A stretch of 64,000 bases of DNA from Chitinophagaceae bacterium BSSC1 (GCA_002256435.1 NKJC01000003.1:310001-374000), one strand, 5' to 3'. Shown: positions 45,577 through 55,453, counted from the first letter of the stretch. Made by a program: numbers and translations. Notes: generated by a model from the letters alone, not told the origin.

Positions 45577-47874
45577 TTATCTAATAAAATCTAGTACCTG
45601 CCAATTTTGATTTTTAATGAGTTGTTTACCTTTCTTGATACCAAATGGATGAACCAAAATAGCATTGTGCTTCACTGCTTCTAATGTAGGACTGATAGAA
45701 TTTCCAGTTGATAACATAATGGAATCTCCCTTTTTTAAATGAACTAATATTTCTCCGTTTCCCAAATACTTAATTGCATTCTTAGTGGAAACAGCCACAG
45801 GTTCTAATTGACTAGCGTAAATTGATTTAAGAATAAAATCTTCCCCTGTTACACTTTTTACTTTAATCCATTCAAGCCGCTTATTTTTCATTGAAGCGCT
45901 CACAAAGAAGCCTCCTTCTGCTTTTAAATCAGAAAAGTTTGCATCTTTCCATTCTTCTGGCAAAGCTGGAAATACATGAATCTTACCACCCCAACTTTGC
46001 AATAACATTTCAAGTACCGATGCTGCGCCACTTAAAGGCGTTTCAATAACTGGATTTCTCCCATCGCTTTCCGTATAAAATGTATTAGCATGAAACTGAC
46101 TAATACCCGTGCTACCCGTTAAAAATTGTTGTAGGTTTTTATTGGCATCATCTCCCCTACCTAATGCCGCGTATAAAGATGCGGCACCTGTATAAGAATA
46201 ACCTGCCAATGATTTACCAGATTCAATTTTATGCCAGTGATCCACAGATTTATCTACTAAAATACTATCCTCTTTTTTATCCGGTTTCAACTGAAAAAGT
46301 GGATACAAGGCTAATAAGTGAGAATAATGTCTGTGCGAAATATCAACAGATTGATGACTTCCTATCATTAATCCATTTTTATCAATAGGATAAGACACTA
46401 ATTTCTCCAATATCTGATTCCACTGCTTCAATTCATTTTTAAAAATTCCTGATTTTTCACAAGTCTGAATCATGGTATTCAATAACCATCGGAGATTTGC
46501 AAGATTGTAATTAGAATTGGTATATTTTTCAAACCCTTTATATTCGGGTGACTCCATAGGAAGAAGCTGAATATTTCCTAAAGAATCATTCACCATCATT
46601 TTCTGATAACAAGCATAAATTTGAAATGCCTTTGGCAACCATTTTTCCTTGATTGCCTGCCAATTTCCATCATAAGCATATTGTTTCCAATAATTATTCA
46701 GAGTCCAACAGAGATCACCAAGCTTGGGACCACAAAATCTATTTAAGAGCACTTCAAAATTATCATCAACAATTTTTATCATGTTTTCTCCTAATGCAAG
46801 ATGATTACTGGTGTAAACTGGAAAATAGGTTAATTGAATATTTAAGTTCCACCACATTCCAGGCCATTGACTTGTTTTATAATAAGGGCCAAATAAATCT
46901 ACAGCAGGTCCGTCAGGTCTAGAGCATGTTGCCATTTTGTATAACTGAATCCAATAGAATGCCTCAACCCTTGCATCGGGTATACTCAAAAAAGATTTTT
47001 GGTAAAACTGGTGCCACCAATTTTGATGTAGCTTTTTAATATTGTTAGGTGACTCTTTTTGTGCACCAGCAATTGCTTCAATTGCTACTTTTTCAGATTT
47101 ATTTGCAATAGGAACTTCATTAGCAATACTTAGATAGAGGGTACTTTGTTCTTCTTTACTGGAAACCAATTCAGTCCAAACAGTTGCATAATCTCCACCC
47201 GCCAATAATGGCTGCTTAATAATATGGAATTGATCTTGAATGAATAATTGCGGTGATGGATTGGTAATATATGACTTAGACTCATTGTTATTGGGGAAAA
47301 CCAATGCCCTTGGCGAAGAGGGATTTCCGGGTAAAAAACGCCATTTATATGCAGCTTTTTCTTCTCCATTTTTTTCAGTTGAAACAACTTCAATTATTTC
47401 TACATTTTGATGATAGGGCACATACGCTTTAATTTCAATGGTACCTGCTGTTGTAATGAATTTGCCTTTTATTTCAGCATTCCAAATATCTTGTTCCATA
47501 GTACCAGATAAGATTTTCCCAAAAGGCTTTAGTAACATTGCTCCCACTTCTAGTCTACAGAAATCATACAAAACACTAGTCCCAGGTACTCCAAAAGATG
47601 TTTTTTTGTCTGGAGCTTTTCTATGGTCAGTCACATCCGTTCTTCCAACATGAAAAACAATACTACTATCCAATTGAGAAACATAAACCATCATTCCAAT
47701 TTGGCCATTACCTGTAAATGCTCCTTCATTCCATTGCAAGGGCATTTCCTCCCATACTAGATTATGCTGTTGGATAAATGATGGCCAATTAACCTTCATG
47801 CTTGGATATACATTTTGAGCAATAACATATGTATATCCTAAAATGGAAAGAAAAAAAGCAAATAATTTTTTCAT
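45577..47874 (-). CDS. Divergent GH95-like (alpha/alpha)6 glycosidase
   Basis: The 765-residue secreted protein (signal to 'GYTYVIAQ') keeps the GH95 layout: an N-terminal beta-domain ('LQWNEGAFTGNGQIGMMVYV'), a helical barrel, and a C-terminal beta part. The paired asparagines are kept in 'WWNLNIQLTYF' (Asn343, Asn345), and a Glu occurs in 'PMESPEYKG'. At the position of the GH95 base Asp ('QMDGNFG' in the gene at 13300) it has Glu611 in 'NPVIETPLSG', with the following 'LEMLLQS' conserved. The substitution suggests altered catalysis or substrate rather than loss, since the acid is kept. L-fucose, L-galactose or D-galactose removal are possible. It sits between the GH106-like and GH43 genes. 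Confidence 0.72.
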   Translation of the reverse strand: MKKLFAFFLSILGYTYVIAQNVYPSMKVNWPSFIQQHNLVWEEMPLQWNEGAFTGNGQIGMMVYVSQLDSSIVFHVGRTDVTDHRKAPDKKTSFGVPGTSVLYDFCRLEVGAMLLKPFGKILSGTMEQDIWNAEIKGKFITTAGTIEIKAYVPYHQNVEIIEVVSTEKNGEEKAAYKWRFLPGNPSSPRALVFPNNNESKSYITNPSPQLFIQDQFHIIKQPLLAGGDYATVWTELVSSKEEQSTLYLSIANEVPIANKSEKVAIEAIAGAQKESPNNIKKLHQNWWHQFYQKSFLSIPDARVEAFYWIQLYKMATCSRPDGPAVDLFGPYYKTSQWPGMWWNLNIQLTYFPVYTSNHLALGENMIKIVDDNFEVLLNRFCGPKLGDLCWTLNNYWKQYAYDGNWQAIKEKWLPKAFQIYACYQKMMVNDSLGNIQLLPMESPEYKGFEKYTNSNYNLANLRWLLNTMIQTCEKSGIFKNELKQWNQILEKLVSYPIDKNGLMIGSHQSVDISHRHYSHLLALYPLFQLKPDKKEDSILVDKSVDHWHKIESGKSLAGYSYTGAASLYAALGRGDDANKNLQQFLTGSTGISQFHANTFYTESDGRNPVIETPLSGAASVLEMLLQSWGGKIHVFPALPEEWKDANFSDLKAEGGFFVSASMKNKRLEWIKVKSVTGEDFILKSIYASQLEPVAVSTKNAIKYLGNGEILVHLKKGDSIMLSTGNSISPTLEAVKHNAILVHPFGIKKGKQLIKNQNWQVLDFIR

Positions 47875-47924
47875 ACTTATTTCTAGTTGTAAGAATCTCT
47901 TACCTAATCAGAAATGCAGATAAT

Positions 47925-49607
47925 TTAATTCTCAGTTATTCTAAACCAATCAAAATCCGCTGCTATCCTTTTGTCTGTTCCCCTATTAAATGAATAAATA
48001 CCTACCATCATTCCCATAAATCCCCAATTGGGTGTGCCTTGATCACTCAGGTAAGATGCATTCAAAATAGATCCTGCCTTTTCCCAATTTTTATTATCAT
48101 AACTGTAAAAGAAATCCCTTTGGAGTTTATCAACTGTAACTTTTAGATATAAATTAGTTTGTTTAATATTAGCCACTATATGATTAATGGAAGGAACGCC
48201 AAACTTCATCTCTTCTAATATTAATACAAGCTTACCTGCACTATCTTTTTGCAAACCTAACCTAGCAAATGTTTTTGTATCATAATAACAAGTAATCCCT
48301 GCCTGTTCTTTTGTATCCGGATTAAAATTCATTTTTAAACTGGCTTTATATTTCAACCATCTTTCTCTTTGAACCAGTACATTTCTACCCAGAATTGTAT
48401 CTAAATCAAAATTTCCTGAGTACATCCTCAGAAACCCTTTATTTTCCATTAAACTAATATCCTTTTCAACTGGATTTCTTCTGTATTGCCAAGGCAAGCC
48501 AATGGAAATTCCATCAAATTCATCAGAAACTTTGTTTAGTTGTTTAAACTCTGGCAAATTTGGTTTTATATCAATATCCATTGCTTGTCTACCTGTTTTA
48601 TCCTTAGGCCAGCCATCATTTGTCCATTCAAGTCTAATTAAAGAAGTTTCTCTTCCAAGTTGACTAACCCCCTTGGTAGCTGGCTTATCCTTTAAGATTC
48701 CAGGCAACCAGCGTTGCGATATAACCATGGTAAACCATTCCTCATTTTGAGTCTTAAATATTTTACCATGACCTTGGTGAAAATTAATGGCTTGTTGATT
48801 CTTTTGAGTAAGCGATGGATTGTATGGAGAATTAATAAAGGGGCCATATATATTCTTTGATCTTGCCACCAACATATGGTGACCATTGAACAAACCACCT
48901 GAAGCAGCCATTGTTAAATAGTAATAACCGTCTTTGAATATCAGATGTGGCCCTTCTGGTGCAGCTTTTCTCCCTTCTGTCTCCAACCAAAAAGGTCCTT
49001 CAACAATCTTAGTACATTCTTTGTTGAGTTTAACAATCTTTGTACCGTTTCCAGTTGGTATACCTGCAGCATAAAGCATATAATGATCTCCATTGGGATC
49101 CACAAAATGTGAAGGATCATTACCATTGTCTGTTAGTTGTACTGGTTTAGACCAAGGCCCCATGATTGACTTAGACTTAACCATATAATTTCCTCTTACA
49201 TTATAACTTCTATCTTTTTTTAATTGAACGGTACAATAAAATACATAAAACTCCCCATTATAGTAAGAGATATCTGGCGCCCAAATACCCATGCCATCCC
49301 AATAGGAACTTAGGTCTAAATCTTCTGTCTTATTGAATACATGCCCAATCTGTTTCCAGTTTACTAAGTCCTTAGAATGAGAAATAATAATTCCAGGAAA
49401 ATATTCAAAAGTTGAATTAACGCAATAATAATCATCTCCTACTTTAACAACTGATGGGTCTGGAAAAAAACCGGGAATGACGGGGTTTAGATATTCATTT
49501 TTAGCAAGCTTAGGGTACCATCGATTATCACTACTGTCTTGCGCAATAATATTTATGCAAACACTAAGGCAAATTACAAAAAGAAATATTTTTGAATTTG
49601 AGCGCAT
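47925..49607 (-). CDS. GH43 family beta-xylosidase/alpha-L-arabinofuranosidase-type enzyme
   Basis: The track ORF starts at 49802, but the first 65 codons overlap the preceding gene; the ATG at 49607 opens a good signal peptide (MRSNSKIFLFVICLSVCINIIAQ), giving 560 residues. The GH43 catalytic aspartates are seen in 'PVIPGFFPDPSVVKVGDDYY' and 'GIWAPDISYYNGEFYVFY', and the acid Glu in 'AAPEGPHLIFKDGYYYLT'. A C-terminal beta-sandwich ('NFNPDTKEQAGITCYYDTKT') is of the kind found in two-domain beta-xylosidases. It would remove terminal xylose or arabinose. Start lies 47 bp past the GH29 stop. All three catalytic acids appear intact. Confidence 0.9.
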   Translation of the reverse strand: MRSNSKIFLFVICLSVCINIIAQDSSDNRWYPKLAKNEYLNPVIPGFFPDPSVVKVGDDYYCVNSTFEYFPGIIISHSKDLVNWKQIGHVFNKTEDLDLSSYWDGMGIWAPDISYYNGEFYVFYCTVQLKKDRSYNVRGNYMVKSKSIMGPWSKPVQLTDNGNDPSHFVDPNGDHYMLYAAGIPTGNGTKIVKLNKECTKIVEGPFWLETEGRKAAPEGPHLIFKDGYYYLTMAASGGLFNGHHMLVARSKNIYGPFINSPYNPSLTQKNQQAINFHQGHGKIFKTQNEEWFTMVISQRWLPGILKDKPATKGVSQLGRETSLIRLEWTNDGWPKDKTGRQAMDIDIKPNLPEFKQLNKVSDEFDGISIGLPWQYRRNPVEKDISLMENKGFLRMYSGNFDLDTILGRNVLVQRERWLKYKASLKMNFNPDTKEQAGITCYYDTKTFARLGLQKDSAGKLVLILEEMKFGVPSINHIVANIKQTNLYLKVTVDKLQRDFFYSYDNKNWEKAGSILNASYLSDQGTPNWGFMGMMVGIYSFNRGTDKRIAADFDWFRITEN

Positions 49608-49654
49608 TTCTAAATTAATTGATAAAAGATATTTAGCCGATACTAATAGATTCA

Positions 49655-51349
49655 TTATTCCGAACGATATAAGATGAATTCTCCAATAGAAGGGGCTTCT
49701 TTTTGATTTTCTAACAGCAACCTGAATTTCTGTGCTTTGATTGCTACAAAACGCTCGGTACTTCCTGTTCCCTCGGTAGTAAGTGAACTGATAGTTTTCC
49801 AATCTTTACCATCCCAATACTGGAGTTCATGTGATTGTTTAATTCCTGACCATGGATGCCATGGCTCAACCAAAGACAATGCATTGATAGAATAAGCGGC
49901 TCCCAAATCAATTTCAAGACTAGCTTTTACAACTCCTTTCTTTGCCTGCCATTTAGATGTTGGACTACCATCATTCAAATTTTTGGTTGTAGATAAACTA
50001 TCTGTACTACTTGCAATAATAGTTCTTCCAGTTGCTGGCAATGGTAATACCTTTGGTTCTCCTTCAAATTCAATGGCAATCACTGAACTCATTTTATCTG
50101 GAGCATAAGACGGTAATTGCAACTGATTACTAGATTTAGAAGCAACTATTTTTAAATTTTTAGTTTGATCAGCTAGAAGATAAGCTCTCTTAATCTTATT
50201 GCCCAATGGAACATCTAAAAGCCCATTCGATGGCCAATCAAAAACATGTAAATAAATTACTTGCCCTTTTCTAGTTGCTCTACCCCATGATAAAAATGGG
50301 AAAGGACTAGCGCTTGTGCCATAGATAGATTCACCATTTAATTTAAGCCATTCGCCAATTTCTAATAGATTCTGTTGACAAACAACTGGAATTACACCAT
50401 ATGCATTTGGGCCAACATTCAATAAAAAGTTACCCCCTTTGCTTACAATGTCTACCAATTTTTGTGTGAGCTCTTTAGTGGTCTTCCATCTATCATCCCA
50501 TGCATTGTATCCCCAATGGCCATTCATAGTCATACAAACCTCCCAATTCCTTCCAGGGAATCCAGTTGCAGGGATAAACTGTTCAGGGGTTTCTAAATCT
50601 CCACCCATACCAGCTCCTAGTCTGTTATTGGTAATCAATTGAGGATATTGTTTGGTAACGGCAGCTAATTTCTCTGTCATACTTTTTGTCATATTCATTG
50701 GCGTATCCCACCATAGAATGGCCACGTCTCCATAGTTTGACAAAATTTCCTTTACCTGGGGCAATGCAATTTCATCAATGTATTTTTCCATGCTACCTAT
50801 ATGTGTACTATCCCATTCTTTATTCCCTGAAGCAGCCCCTCCTGGATGAAACCAGTCTTGGGCTTGAGAATAATAAAAGCCAAGTTTCATACCATGTTTT
50901 CTGCAAGCATCTGCCAGCTCTTTTAAAACATCTCTTTTAAAGGGAGTTGCTTCAACAATATTATAAGCGCTAGCCTTAGAACCATACATGGCAAATCCAT
51001 CATGGTGCTTGCTGGTAATAACCATATACTTTTGCCCTGCAGCTTTTGCTAGTTTCACCCATTCTTCGGCATTAAATTGTGTTGGATTAAATTCTTTTGA
51101 TAGAGCAGAATAGGTAGCTCTTGGAATCTTAGCAGTAAGCATAATCCACTCTCCATGATTGGTATTATTATCCCATTTCCCTGCTGGAACTGAATATAAT
51201 CCCCAATGAATAAACATACCAAATTTGGCATCTTTCCACCATTGCATCTTTGAATCATTCAATTTTGAAGCTGCTTTTCCTTCGCCGTTTTGACTAAAAG
51301 AAGCTACTGCTAATACAAATCCTAAAATTGTAAGCGCATATTTTCTCAT
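49655..51349 (-). CDS. Alpha-L-fucosidase GH29 with C-terminal F5/8 type C domain
   Basis: The 564-residue secreted protein (signal to 'VAVASFSQ') has the GH29 barrel with 'AKFGMFIHWGLYSVPAGKW', 'TSKHHDGFAMYGSK' and 'VAILWWDTPMN' (Asp215, probable nucleophile). 'GGDLETPEQFIPATGFPGRN' and 'LLNVGPNAYGVIP' follow. The last ~130 residues are a discoidin-type module ('IIASSTDSLSTTKNLNDGSP'). It is clearly paralogous to the fucosidase at 2131 in the fucose-catabolic operon, sharing the 'ETPEQ(F/Y)IPATG' segment almost exactly. This duplication ties the two operons to one substrate. Paralogues may split alpha-1,3/1,4 and alpha-1,2 linkages. Confidence 0.93.
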   Translation of the reverse strand: MRKYALTILGFVLAVASFSQNGEGKAASKLNDSKMQWWKDAKFGMFIHWGLYSVPAGKWDNNTNHGEWIMLTAKIPRATYSALSKEFNPTQFNAEEWVKLAKAAGQKYMVITSKHHDGFAMYGSKASAYNIVEATPFKRDVLKELADACRKHGMKLGFYYSQAQDWFHPGGAASGNKEWDSTHIGSMEKYIDEIALPQVKEILSNYGDVAILWWDTPMNMTKSMTEKLAAVTKQYPQLITNNRLGAGMGGDLETPEQFIPATGFPGRNWEVCMTMNGHWGYNAWDDRWKTTKELTQKLVDIVSKGGNFLLNVGPNAYGVIPVVCQQNLLEIGEWLKLNGESIYGTSASPFPFLSWGRATRKGQVIYLHVFDWPSNGLLDVPLGNKIKRAYLLADQTKNLKIVASKSSNQLQLPSYAPDKMSSVIAIEFEGEPKVLPLPATGRTIIASSTDSLSTTKNLNDGSPTSKWQAKKGVVKASLEIDLGAAYSINALSLVEPWHPWSGIKQSHELQYWDGKDWKTISSLTTEGTGSTERFVAIKAQKFRLLLENQKEAPSIGEFILYRSE

Positions 51350-51358
51350 AAATAAATT

Positions 51359-53146
51359 TTAAAATAATCTCCTATTATAAATACGTAAATGTTGAATTGA
51401 ACCATTAAAATTTTTAAGAACCCCGTTTTCTTTATCAGAATTACCGACTTGCATTACCACATCGCCAACAGCTTCAAAATCCTTTCCAACTGTACCAACA
51501 CGTCCTGCGGCAGTTGCGTCTTTTGTTAAATGTTTAATGCCGCTTTGTTGCTTAACTAACTTACCGGATTTATAAATAAATGCAGTTCCGTTTTCGTATT
51601 CACAGGTTAGATGCACCATTTTACCTAGTTCATATATATTGTCTACTTCTACATCAGTATGACTCTCAATACTTCCAATCCTGAAAACAATTCCACCATT
51701 TTTTTTAAGTTGAATAGACCAACCTGAAATACCAGTTTTAGGTATTCTGGCAATTGGTGTCATATTGGCTAGTTCAGCTGCCTGAATATTCATATCAATG
51801 GATATGGTATCTCCATATCCAACATTTCTGTCAAAAAAATAAAATTTCTGATCTCCTATAAACCGAATTGGTTCTGATTCTGCCAACTGCCAAATGGGTG
51901 CTTTAAGATTAGCAAAAGGTTTTGCTCTAACTATACCATCACCATTAGCAATAGGTTTCATAAAAATCACATCATCTACTTCCATCCATTGATCTGCTGC
52001 TCCTTCTGATGCAATGCTGATGGTTATCTGATGATTGGTAACTTTAATGGGAGGAAGCTGAACCCTTGTCCATTTTTCCGATGCAGACAGTTTTACTACC
52101 AAATCTTTTCCACCAAAATCAGATGCCTTAATGTAAGCAGCTCTTTGACCACCAGAACTACGAACCATGGCAGAAAGTTGATACTCTCCATTCATGATAT
52201 ACTCTAATTGCTGTTTGATACCAGCATTATATGGTGCAGGTGCCCCTATGCGTAATTTGTAATTTTCCAAAAAGGCGTCCCCTTCTACTATCTGAACGGC
52301 TCCATTAGTTCCTTCAGTATTCCAACAAAGTGGTTTTTGTGGATTGTATTTGTTTTGATTGTATTCAAAATTCCCGTTTGGAAGGATGGTTATTCCTGGA
52401 TAATCTTTTGCATAATATCTGAAATACTTAAAAACTGACTCAGCGGGTTGAACAGTACTATCTACTTTACCAACACCATTTAATGCGGTTAACCAAACAG
52501 CTTGGTGCGCGTTTAACTGATCCCATTCTGCCTTTGCTACAATATTACCATTGTCATAAAATATAACCCCTTCAGGAGTAAACTCATAAGCATCTAGAAA
52601 CCATCCATCCTTGTCAAACTTAAATGGAACTTGGGCCCTATGTGGCCATGGTCTTCTATCAATTCCTTTAAATGGAAGGTCAAAATATAAATTATTAGTT
52701 GCTACCCATGTTTTAGAATCTATTTCATAGGAATCAATTTCAAATATATTGTTGTTGGGATTTTTTCCTCCTCTTTGCCAAAAAGATGTATGAACACCAT
52801 GCCCCTCCATGAATGGCTTTGACAAACACTCATAATATCCATAACCAAAATTGTGATTACTAATAACCCCACCGCCAGTATTCTCCCATTTTCCATCAAT
52901 CTTTTCATGGTTTAGAACTACATGTAATGCTCCATCTTTCACAAATACATTTTCTTTTCTGTTCAATCCATCCATATAACCAAAACCTGTTCTTCTATCA
53001 ATTCTATAACGCCAATCTTGTTCATTTAAATGATTTCCTTTAAAACTTTCATCAAATAATAAAGTGTATCCTTTACCGGCTGGAGGTTGTGCAAAAGACA
53101 TCTGTAAAACGAATACTAGAAATAAGCTAGATTGAATATACTTCAT
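51359..53146 (-). CDS. GH16-family hydrolase with carbohydrate-binding and LamG-like domains
   Basis: The 595-residue secreted protein (signal to 'LQMSFAQ') opens with a GH16 jelly roll: 'LLFDESFKGNHLNEQDWRYR' is the usual entry, and the catalytic ExDxxE is present as Glu136-Asp138-Glu141 in 'NIFEIDSYEID'. Residues ~255-400 resemble a CBM ('NGEYQLSAMVRSSGGQRAAY'), and ~430-595 form a second concanavalin-like LamG domain ('HLTCEYENGTAFIYKSGKLV'). GH16 would cut the backbone internally, complementing the GH16 fused to a propeller at 35812. Its GH16 is diverged in sequence from that copy, so the two probably differ in preference. It starts 11 bp after the acetylesterase stop. Confidence 0.8.
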   Translation of the reverse strand: MKYIQSSLFLVFVLQMSFAQPPAGKGYTLLFDESFKGNHLNEQDWRYRIDRRTGFGYMDGLNRKENVFVKDGALHVVLNHEKIDGKWENTGGGVISNHNFGYGYYECLSKPFMEGHGVHTSFWQRGGKNPNNNIFEIDSYEIDSKTWVATNNLYFDLPFKGIDRRPWPHRAQVPFKFDKDGWFLDAYEFTPEGVIFYDNGNIVAKAEWDQLNAHQAVWLTALNGVGKVDSTVQPAESVFKYFRYYAKDYPGITILPNGNFEYNQNKYNPQKPLCWNTEGTNGAVQIVEGDAFLENYKLRIGAPAPYNAGIKQQLEYIMNGEYQLSAMVRSSGGQRAAYIKASDFGGKDLVVKLSASEKWTRVQLPPIKVTNHQITISIASEGAADQWMEVDDVIFMKPIANGDGIVRAKPFANLKAPIWQLAESEPIRFIGDQKFYFFDRNVGYGDTISIDMNIQAAELANMTPIARIPKTGISGWSIQLKKNGGIVFRIGSIESHTDVEVDNIYELGKMVHLTCEYENGTAFIYKSGKLVKQQSGIKHLTKDATAAGRVGTVGKDFEAVGDVVMQVGNSDKENGVLKNFNGSIQHLRIYNRRLF

Positions 53147-53157
53147 GACTATTGACT

Positions 53158-53994
53158 TTATTGATGAATGATTTGATAGATTTTTTTACCCGATTTTTCG
53201 CCAATATCGTCAAGACCTTGTTGATTGTAATGCACAAAATCCCGCATCCATCCCCGTTCAAAAAAAAGATTGGTTTCTGTATATACTATAAAAACATTAT
53301 CTAATTCCTTTGTAACTGTTTCTTGCATCAATCTAACTGCATCATTTCCATCCTGTTCACGTCCGGACTGGTATCCCGTTTGAACAATAAAAAAAGGGGT
53401 TGTTTTACCAAACTTTTCTCTAAAGGCATTAATGACCCAGATTAAAGCAGCTTTATATTCCAATGCCGTTAGTTTTCCCGCATGAATGCCATTAGCATCA
53501 CGCTCACCTTGCATCCAAATAATTCCTGAAAGATTAACTTTGCTAGCCGATTTTGCTTTGGAAGTTTTCTCTATGGCTGACCAAATTAATTTACCACTAC
53601 TATCCCAAGTACCATAATTGTCTAATTCGGCTTTGACACTGCAAGAACTACCACCTCTTGCAGCATGCACAACAATAACGTCTTCCTGCTGCAACAAAGA
53701 AAAGGTTTTAGTGAAAGACGGAAGTATGGTTCCTCTTCCTCTTACAGATTCAAGGCTTTTCCAATTTTGTCCTGCAGGATCCCTTAGGGGCTTAATTTGA
53801 TCTACTAGAACATCATATTCATAGGACCGATTATTTAGATGCAGATTACTCAATGCGCTATCGCCAAGCCCACCAGCATTACTTTGCCCTGCTAACAAAA
53901 ACAACCTTTGAGCATGCAAAGGTTTATGAAGAAATAGCAGCAAGCCTAAATAAGAAAATGGCAAAAACCAGTTTTGACGAAATAGGTTTCTCAT
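53158..53994 (-). CDS. Compact SGNH carbohydrate acetylesterase (SASA/CE6-like)
   Basis: The 278-residue protein has a signal segment (FLPFSYLGLLLFLHKPLHAQ) and the SGNH blocks 'LFLLAGQSNAGGLGD' (Ser38), 'GIIWMQGERDANG' and 'MRDFVHYNQQGLDDIG', which supplies the late His. The size matches plant-type and bacterial CE6 acetylxylan esterases, smaller than the sialate esterase at 37734. Expected role: removal of O-acetyl groups so that the GH16 and exo-enzymes can act. It is 34 bp downstream of the transporter stop side in operon order and 11 bp before the GH16 gene. Confidence 0.85.
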   Translation of the reverse strand: MRNLFRQNWFLPFSYLGLLLFLHKPLHAQRLFLLAGQSNAGGLGDSALSNLHLNNRSYEYDVLVDQIKPLRDPAGQNWKSLESVRGRGTILPSFTKTFSLLQQEDVIVVHAARGGSSCSVKAELDNYGTWDSSGKLIWSAIEKTSKAKSASKVNLSGIIWMQGERDANGIHAGKLTALEYKAALIWVINAFREKFGKTTPFFIVQTGYQSGREQDGNDAVRLMQETVTKELDNVFIVYTETNLFFERGWMRDFVHYNQQGLDDIGEKSGKKIYQIIHQ

Positions 53995-54028
53995 TAGTAG
54001 GTGAGTAATTGTTTACTGAAAATTGTAT

Positions 54029-55408
54029 TTAACTTTTTGGCAATTTTTGTATCCCCCCAAATTTCAATATCAACCAACCTATTGGATGCAAAAATGCCAT
54101 AATAAAAAACCACCAAGCATATCCATGGCCTTGCACTGCATTTAGTATGGGGTTAAGTAAAACATGTAATCCCTTATCTAAAAATCCTACAGCTTTGGAA
54201 GATGCTCCTGATACCATTGAAGCCACTATAGTATTCATCATGATGCCACCAATGGTACTTCCAGCTGCTACAATACTAAAAACAGTTCCTAGTGAATGCT
54301 TTGGAACTACATCTAATACTAAGGAAGTAATATTAATTAACCATGCTAGTGATGCCATTACTGCACAAACTGTAATAGTCAAGGCCAGATTCAAGCCTGT
54401 TACCTGACTAATCAAAGGGGAGAGTGGCATAATCAGTGCACATCCAAACATAATCGACAACCTGCTTTTTACAGGTGCAACTCCTTTTTTCACAAGCCTA
54501 CCTGAGAGCCAACCTCCCAACAAACTACCAACACCTGCTGCAGCATAAATAACCCAAGTAATTTTTAATTGCTCTTGAGAAAGATGGCGATCACTACTTA
54601 AATATTTTGGAAACCAAAACTGATAAAAATACCACACCGGATCAGTAACCAAGCGTCCTATTAGCAATAACCAAGTACCTTTAAATAATAAAACTTGTTT
54701 CCACGACCATGTATTTTGTTTATCAGCAACTGCTGATTCTTCAGCAAGATCATCATTAATTAATTGAAGTTCTGCATCAGTAATTAACTTAGATTTTTGG
54801 GGTAGTCTGTAAAAACTTAGCCATGGAATGAGCCAAACCAACCCCACCAAACCAGTTATTATAAAAGCCAATCGCCATCCAGTTCCTTGCCCAAGCCAAC
54901 TAACTAAAACAGGAAGAGTAGCAGCGTAGTTATATGTTGCAAGTGGGATAACAATATATGGTGCTATAGTTGCTCCAATCGTAGCTCCCATAGTGTATAA
55001 GCCAATGGCAAATGCCCTTTCTTTTTTTGGGAACCACTCTGAAACAGCTTTTGATGCAGCAGGCCAAATACCCGCTTCACCTAAACCTAATGCAAATCTA
55101 TATGCACTCAAAGAGGTTATGCTATTAGCTGCGGCAGTAAAAGCATTGGCAATAGACCACCACGCTACAAAAACAAACATACCTTTCCTTGTTCCCATTT
55201 TATCCGCAATGCGACCACTCAATAAATAAGCAATGGTATATGCTACAAGGAAAATATTTACAATATTAGCATAGTCCTGTTCGCTCATATTCAAATCCTT
55301 TTGAATAGTTGGAGCTAATGCGGACAAGGTTTGTCTGTCTACATAATTAAGCACGGCCGCAATAAAAAGCAACCCCACAATCCACCATCGCATTCCTTTT
55401 ATTTTCAT
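54029..55408 (-). CDS. MFS transporter, anion:cation symporter (hexuronate transporter-like) family
   Basis: The 459-residue inner-membrane protein has about 12 hydrophobic segments. The opening 'AAVLNYVDRQTLSALAPTIQ' is the ACS-family signature, and 'GRIADKMGTRKGMFVFVAWW' with 'RFALGLGEAGIWPAASKAVS' resembles ExuT/GudP-type carriers of sugar acids. In a PUL it would move the final mono- or disaccharide from periplasm to cytosol. Family preference for acidic sugars hints at uronic or aldonic acid products. It is directly downstream of the cytosolic flavoprotein gene, suggesting that protein acts on the imported compound. Substrate inferred. Confidence 0.85.
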   Translation of the reverse strand: MKIKGMRWWIVGLLFIAAVLNYVDRQTLSALAPTIQKDLNMSEQDYANIVNIFLVAYTIAYLLSGRIADKMGTRKGMFVFVAWWSIANAFTAAANSITSLSAYRFALGLGEAGIWPAASKAVSEWFPKKERAFAIGLYTMGATIGATIAPYIVIPLATYNYAATLPVLVSWLGQGTGWRLAFIITGLVGLVWLIPWLSFYRLPQKSKLITDAELQLINDDLAEESAVADKQNTWSWKQVLLFKGTWLLLIGRLVTDPVWYFYQFWFPKYLSSDRHLSQEQLKITWVIYAAAGVGSLLGGWLSGRLVKKGVAPVKSRLSIMFGCALIMPLSPLISQVTGLNLALTITVCAVMASLAWLINITSLVLDVVPKHSLGTVFSIVAAGSTIGGIMMNTIVASMVSGASSKAVGFLDKGLHVLLNPILNAVQGHGYAWWFFIMAFLHPIGWLILKFGGIQKLPKS

Positions 55409-55453
55409 TGCATTGTTTTGTCCTTTTTAATAAAAATTAATCTACTTGATAAA

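Noticed and set aside
49608-49802. N-terminal 65-codon extension of the GH43 ORF in the track
   Set aside because: It overlaps the end of the GH29 gene and lacks a signal peptide; the ATG at 49607 opens a clear one.
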